Translations under genes and position numbers: made by a program
Part shown: positions 59,445 to 64,000 of the stretch, piece by piece
How positions within the stretch are numbered: the first letter of the stretch is position 1
Layout: each line of letters opens with the position of its first letter
Origin: Mercurialis annua
Taxonomy: Eukaryota; Streptophyta; Magnoliopsida; Malpighiales; Euphorbiaceae
Assembly: GCF_937616625.2 (NCBI RefSeq)
Contig: NC_065571.1
Span: 57,087,651 to 57,151,650, forward strand
Direction of reading: 5' to 3'
DNA length: 64,000 nucleotides
Notes under the pieces: generated by a model
The model's input: only the letters and a program-made list of their open reading frames with translations
Database searches by the model: none
What the model was told of the DNA's origin: nothing

Positions 59445-59765
59445 AATCTACTAATCCATTTCTCATATAAAAGAAGAGAAAATGTTCTTTTTTAAATTAT
59501 TCAATAACAATTATAAAGTAATCATCAATTATTATCAAAATCAAAGACATAAAACACTACAAATGGACCCAATTAAGTAAAAAATTCAATTCTGCATTTC
59601 GATTTCATCAGAAAGATAAAAGTAAATACAAATGGAATTCAGTACCAAATCAATTAATAATTCTTCTTCTTGTTATATCAAAAGACAAAAAACACAAAGA
59701 TTTTAATAATTTCTGTTCCAATATATTTAATTTCTCAACTAATTAAAAAACACAACATCAATTAG

Positions 59766-60131
59766 TTAATCAACCTCCTTACAAGAACTTGCCCCATCAG
59801 ATTTATGATCATGATTATGATCGTGATCATGATCATCGTCTTCATCGCTGTAATCCTCATCGAACGATTTTTCTTTGTGGAATATACAACACTTTTTAGA
59901 GCTTTTCTTTTGCATAAATTCGTTGTCTATCGTGTCGTCCTTCCAGGTAACCTTCTTTTCCCTCCGTTTCAATCGTAAAACTAGGGTTTGTGATTGCTGT
60001 GGAAGCTGATGCTGTTGTTGTTCGGCGTTGTTTTCTACGGTGACGGTGGTCGTCATGGTCGCCGATGAAGGCGTCGATGATGAAGAAGATGGTCTCATGG
60101 TGGAGATGTTGGTGGTCATTGGTCGAGACAT
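59766..60131 (-). CDS. INH3: Protein phosphatase 1 inhibitor-3 (PPP1R11/Ypi1 family)
   Basis: A 121-codon single-exon frame. The conserved core LRLKRREKKVTWKDDTIDNE contains the RVxF-type PP1-docking motif KVTW and is followed by MQKKSSKKCCIFHK, the signature of inhibitor-3. The family binds and inhibits the catalytic subunit of type-one protein phosphatase in the nucleus and cytoplasm. The N-terminus is Ser/Thr-rich and low-complexity. The C-terminus is acidic with a His-Asp run (DDDHDHDHNHDH) encoded by a GATCAT-type microsatellite. Slightly longer than Arabidopsis INH3, mostly in the low-complexity ends. The stop at 59766 is followed by AT-rich DNA. Confidence 0.9.
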   Translation of the reverse strand: MSRPMTTNISTMRPSSSSSTPSSATMTTTVTVENNAEQQQHQLPQQSQTLVLRLKRREKKVTWKDDTIDNEFMQKKSSKKCCIFHKEKSFDEDYSDEDDDHDHDHNHDHKSDGASSCKEVD

Positions 60132-60786
60132 TTTCGAAATTGGGAATTAGGGTTAACTGTAAATCGAATCGGTATTTTGTCAGCTAAAATATATTATTCG
60201 ATTGAACCCTTTTAGACAACTAAAACAATCAGATAATAGAATTCTATTATTACAAAACAGATCCAAAATTCTTAAAAACATTCAAAATGAACCCTCTCTT
60301 AGTATATGAGAAAAGACAAAATATCAATTTCCTCCTTAAACTTATAACACTTCACTAAATAATCAAAAGTTAAATTGTTTAGTAAATTGATTTAATATTT
60401 CTATTTTGAAAATAAGGATTAAATATAAATTAATTCATAAATTTTATCATGTTTTGCAATTATATTATAAATCTTAAATCTCAATAATGTCATACATGAA
60501 CTATTAATTTTTTTACAACTTGAAACGGGAACCTATTTTATGATAGAAAGTAATGATGTGGGTATTAAAATATTGTTGTTCTACTAACTATATTAGCTTT
60601 TTTATATTATTCACGGGAATAAATGTTCTAGTTAAGTTGTGTATATTTTCTGAGTTGAGATCCGAAAAATAAAGAGAACAAGTGAGATTAAACATTAGAG
60701 TAATTTTATAATTTTTTCAAGAAGGGAATTGCAAAACAAAAACTTTTTTTGGAATAATATAGTATTATCTAATTGGATTTAAAAAT
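60132..60786. other. INH3 upstream region
   Basis: AT-rich, no coding signal. The region just above 60131 should include the INH3 5' UTR and promoter; I could not fix a TATA box. Confidence 0.4.
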
Positions 60787-61315
60787 GAACAAAGGATCAA
60801 TTCACCCCCTCAACTTGGCAAGAAATATTAAAAGAGTCATTTTGAACGGTTTTGGATCAAACAAATCCGCAATTATGTTAAAGTGCATCAAATCAGCCTC
60901 TCTCTCGTTTTTTTCTCACTCTCAACCTGTGTTTGAAACACACTCTCCTGATTAAAAGTCTAAAATAATCCCTATTATTTTAAATTTTATAAATTAATAC
61001 CTATATATTAAAAAATTAAATTTTTGGGGGATCTGCTCCTTGCCGGAGGAGCTGAGGACTCCTCAAAAATTAAAAAAATTAATTCGAAAAAAATATTCTG
61101 GTGAAATAAATAAATCTGATGGCTGTTTCTGGTGGAAAATGAGGGTGGATTGATTTGGTTTTACAAAGTTTAGGGGGGGGGGGGTAATATTTTCACTCTC
61201 TTTAGATGTTTTTGATACGAAAATACAAATTGCGGGTTTGTTTGATCCAAAATTGCCCAAAATGATTTTTTTGATATTTCGTGCCAAGTTGAGGGGGTGA
61301 ATTGATCCTTTATTC
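60787..61315. mobile_element. Foldback MITE with 10-bp target duplication
   Basis: 529 bp. Terminal inverted repeats of about 110 bp start GAACAAAGGATCAATTCACC on the left and GAATAAAGGATCAATTCACC on the complement of the right. Flanked by ATTTAAAAAT on both sides (60777-60786, 61316-61325), a 9-10 bp duplication as in MULE-derived MITEs. Both arms are accidentally open and read MNKGSIHPLNLARNI. The interior has a G-run (about 61173-61184). Confidence 0.85.
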
Positions 61316-61577
61316 ATTTAAAAATATTCCAAAAGAGAAGGGTATGGCTGATATTTGAGTACGAACTCAGGGGCAATAATGTAACCGAGCCGTCAAAAGA
61401 GGCTTCCAAATAGTCTTCTAAAGTGGACCAGGTTCTTGTCTATCTTTTACTTTATAGCCGACTTAAAGTTTTCTCTTTTGCTTTTCAACAATTCTTTCAA
61501 ATAACAATAAAATTACCAAAATATTCATATTTTTCTTCATCTGCGTTAAAATCTTGTTCTTAAAGTGTGTTTGCAAG

Positions 61578-62043
61578 CTAAGAAGCACGTAAACTTCGTT
61601 AAAGTTGCGTTTCCTGTTTTGAAAACGTTTCGGAAACCGGAAACTCTTGGACACCCGTACGAAACATTTCGGGCCATTTCCGTAAATAATAAAAATTAAA
61701 AATTTGTAAAAAAAATAAAATTATTACCCACAAATAAAAAAATCTAACTAGTTACCCATAAATTTTACATTCGCATTGCCCACAATACATCAAATATACT
61801 TATTTGTGTTGAATTATATTATATTTTTTATATATTTATAAAATCTTAAATATTTAGTATATTAAAATGAATTATTTTGTTAATTATCATAAATATTTAG
61901 ATAATATTTTTATATATATCCCTATATTTTTGTTATTTGCACGTTTCCCCCACGTTTCGTGTCCTTCATTTTGAAAAAAATTCGTTTCCCCGTGTCCGTT
62001 TCGTATCGTTTCCGTTTCCCGTTTCCGTTTCCGTGCTACCTAG
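61578..62043. mobile_element. hAT-like MITE
   Basis: 466 bp with termini CTAAGAAGCACG on the left and CTAGGTAGCACG on the complement of the right. Flanked by the perfect 8-bp duplication TTTGCAAG (61570-61577, 62044-62051), the size made by hAT transposases. Near the right end there is a short run of CGTTTCC repeats. Inside are AT-rich runs; no transposase. Confidence 0.8.
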
Positions 62044-62051
62044 TTTGCAAG

Positions 62052-62474
62052 TACATAAAGAAAATATATGTGATCATGCATGTAATCTCAAGGCGCATTA
62101 TTAAAGTTTCGAAAGTACAACACTCTCTAATTCGCTCACACGAGAATGTTCTCATTAAATTCTCGCGTTAAAATGATCTTCTATATTCCTTTCGATGATT
62201 GGAAACTTCTATTAAATTTTCGTTCCAAACTAATGACTGATTGATCGAATTATTGTCGTAAGTTATTATTGTTTGATTATCTCTTGCTTGCTTCAAAATG
62301 TTAGATTGTAAATATTTGTTCAATCTCAAAACTAACATTGAGTTGTTGTTGCAAGACTTTTAAATTTCGTTGCATGTGTGATTCTACTCTTTAACAGATA
62401 AATTCAACTATATTGTCATAAATTATTAAACAATCAAACAAAAACTATACTCATTTACAAATTTCAAACATTAT
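62052..62474. other. Intergenic spacer
   Basis: AT-rich with nothing recognisable. Bases 62470-62474 (ATTAT) precede the LTR of element C and may be its target duplication, but the partner is outside the window. Confidence 0.4.
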
Positions 62475-63056
62475 TGATGGATACCGAATCCTATTCTACT
62501 TATAATGGAGCCGAGTCGCAGGAGATCTATTCTCAGACGACACCTGACTCCCGCCCAAAGGGCCGAATCCACCGGATCCTCCTTGACCGAAATATATCAT
62601 TCGACATCATAAAGACCGAATCCCTGAGGACTCGGACAAAGCACGTCGACCCCGGGATTCGGATAAGATCTCCAAGATCTACGCAATATTCGGAGTATCT
62701 GTCCTATTTGGATACAAACTCCAACTTAGGAAGATAGCCTCCAATTTAGGAAGACGAGACTATTTAGGAATATCTTCCTAAATAGGACTCCTGTCTGAAT
62801 AAGGAAGGACACTCCTAATCAAGGTCAAACCCTACTAAATAGGAATCACTTTCCTACTACAACACTACTAGGTATGCAATCATCTACTATAAAAGGAGCT
62901 TGAGGTATGCCTAAACACACAACTTATAACAAATACAATTATTCTCCCTTAAGCCTAAATTGACTTAAGCATCGGAGAGCTAATCGGACAAACCGTCCGA
63001 TTGGCCATCTACACTGTTTTGCAGGATTAATGCCGTCGAGATGCCAGAATCCATCA
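62475..63056 (+). repeat. 5' LTR of element C
   Basis: About 582 bp, starting TGATGG and ending CCATCA (a short terminal inverted repeat, TG..CA). It contains a TATA box at 62888-62894 and ends three bases before the PBS. The GC content is clearly above that of the surroundings. The partner LTR is outside the window, so the ends are deduced from the terminal repeat and the PBS. Confidence 0.7.
62888..62894 (+). promoter_or_regulatory. TATA box in LTR of element C
   Basis: TATAAAA in the context CTACTATAAAAGGAGC, about 165 bp before the LTR end, the usual place for a Ty3/gypsy LTR promoter. Confidence 0.6.
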
Positions 63057-63058
63057 AT

Positions 63059-63074
63059 TGGCGCCGTCTGTGGG
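63059..63074 (+). other. Primer-binding site of element C
   Basis: TGGCGCCGTCTGTGGG directly downstream of the LTR, a form commonly seen after LTRs of plant Ty3/gypsy elements. I do not assign the tRNA with certainty. Confidence 0.65.
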
Positions 63075-63831
63075 AAAAGCTTAAACTCAACTTCAATTTG
63101 AATGAGCTTTTCTGAACTCAAATAAATTCTCATTGAAGGATGGCATCCGAGGGGACTAATCTAAAATAATAATCTAATCGATCGAAAGAGGCAGAAGCAT
63201 CAAGAATTATTATTGATCAAATGATTGATTGACCAAGAAAAAAGAAAACGAGCGATCATATATTAAAAATGGAAGCAGGTTCATATTCGGCAAAATTGGA
63301 AAAAGATCACGCTGTTTGGCTGAATTGAGAGAATAATGAAGTAAAAGAAAAAGATGGATTGGCCAAGAAAAGAAGAAGCAGGCACGTCAATTGAATTAAA
63401 TTGGTTGCCAAAAAGCATGATGATGGAAGCAGGTTTGGCCATGATTACAAAATTACAATGGCCATCTAATATTTTGGAAGCATATCAATTTGCTTGCTGG
63501 ATGAGACAATGACTCGCTTGAGACGTTTATATCTCGCTTGAAACACCGCGATAAAAATTATATTCGGAATTGACGAATCAGAGATATTATCTTATTATCA
63601 AAGGAAGTTAAATCACGATAAGTCTTTCTTTCTTGAATCTATTTATTTTTCTTATCGGTTATTGATTTTGACTCCAAAATCAAAGAGAAAATAAAATATA
63701 GTTTAAATTTCACTTTATAAGACTTTAAGTATATTTTGTTTTTAAATTAAAATTTGATAAATAAATTATACGATTGGAAAAAGTATAAAAAAGAAAAAAT
63801 TAAGCGGAACCCCAAGAGAAAAAAAAAGATA

Positions 63832-64000
63832 GATTCGGCCGAATCCTAAAGAGAGAGATTCGGCCGAATCCTAGAGAGAGATTCGGCCGAATCCTAGAGA
63901 GAGATTCGGCCGAATCCTAGAGAGAGATTCGGCCGAATCCTAAAGAGAGAGATTCGGCCGAATCCTAAAAACCCCAAGAGGGAAAAAAGAGATAGATTCG
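63832..64000. repeat. Palindrome array GATTCGGCCGAATC in the leader of element C
   Basis: Six perfect 14-bp palindromes at 63832, 63857, 63880, 63903, 63926 and 63951, plus a seventh beginning at 63995 and cut by the window end. They are joined by CTAGAGAGA or CTAAAGAGAGA. Spacing is 25, 23, 23, 23 and 25 bp, then 44. The array may continue outside. Confidence 0.97.

Larger units (their letters stand above)
62475..64000 (+). mobile_element. LTR retrotransposon C, 5' part only (LTR and leader)
   Basis: A 5' LTR (62475-63056), a PBS-like motif and about 940 bp of non-coding leader before the window ends. The PBS type and the LTR R/U5 wording suggest a Ty3/gypsy element, perhaps the Tat/Ogre group; gag is not reached. 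The leader carries a palindrome array at its end. Confidence 0.7.

Noticed and set aside
60787..61315. Two small ORFs reading MNKGSIHPLNLARNI on opposite strands
   Set aside because: They are the two inverted arms of one MITE; accidental open frames.
63832..64000. Regular repeats resembling a CRISPR array
   Set aside because: The repeats are 14-bp palindromes with almost identical 9-11 bp linkers, not unique spacers, in a eukaryotic retrotransposon leader; no cas-like genes.

Overview
This is nuclear DNA from a flowering plant, most likely a eudicot. The genes have spliced plant exons (GT..AG introns), the intergenic DNA is very AT-rich, and the window is dominated by plant transposons: Athila-type Ty3/gypsy retrotransposons, Mutator-like foldback elements, Stowaway and hAT MITEs, a Helitron end and a tRNA-derived SINE. 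I cannot name the species. No CRISPR array, rRNA gene or intact tRNA gene was seen.

Layout. 1-9.5 kb: the 5' nine coding exons of a minus-strand P1B-type heavy-metal ATPase (plant HMA2/3/4 Zn/Cd group); the 3' part lies beyond base 1. 9.7-20 kb: gene-empty AT-rich DNA with small transposons. 20-47.2 kb: a three-level nest. A degenerate Mutator-like element (MULE) with transposase remnants is split by Athila element A (21054-46721, TSD CATTG). A is itself split in its integrase region by Athila element B (27713-40266, TSD CCAAC). Both Athilas are on the minus strand and have complete LTR pairs, tRNA-Asp primer-binding sites, gag, pol and a third ORF between pol and the 3' LTR. 47.2-56.2 kb: gene-empty DNA with three more foldback elements and a decayed gypsy gag-protease fragment. 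56.3-58.5 kb: a two-exon PPR gene of the PLS/E class (like Arabidopsis At2g34400). 59.3 kb: a SINE. 59.8-60.1 kb: a small protein-phosphatase-1 inhibitor-3 gene. 60.8-62.0 kb: two MITEs. 62.5-64 kb: the 5' LTR and leader of a third LTR retrotransposon (C), cut by the window end.

Most notable signal. Athila A and B both carry clusters of short perfect palindromes with the common core CTCGATCGAG but different outer arms: CTT..AAG in A and GGG..CCC (or GG..CC) in B. Each element has them in three kinds of place: the LTR upstream of a TATA-like box, the gag-pol linker between protease and reverse transcriptase, and the spacer upstream of ORF3. The spacing is nearly invariant: 30-31 bp within a pair and 51-53 bp between pairs, close to 3 and 5 turns of B-DNA, although the spacers differ between A and B. 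Element C carries a different palindrome array (GATTCGGCCGAATC) in its leader. This looks like an element-specific, helically phased binding array; function is inference.

The host genes (HMA, PPR, INH3) have separate cellular roles and form no operon-like unit. The transposon genes form the usual gag-pol modules; the stop codons and the frameshift show that both Athila copies are now defective although their LTR pairs are almost identical.
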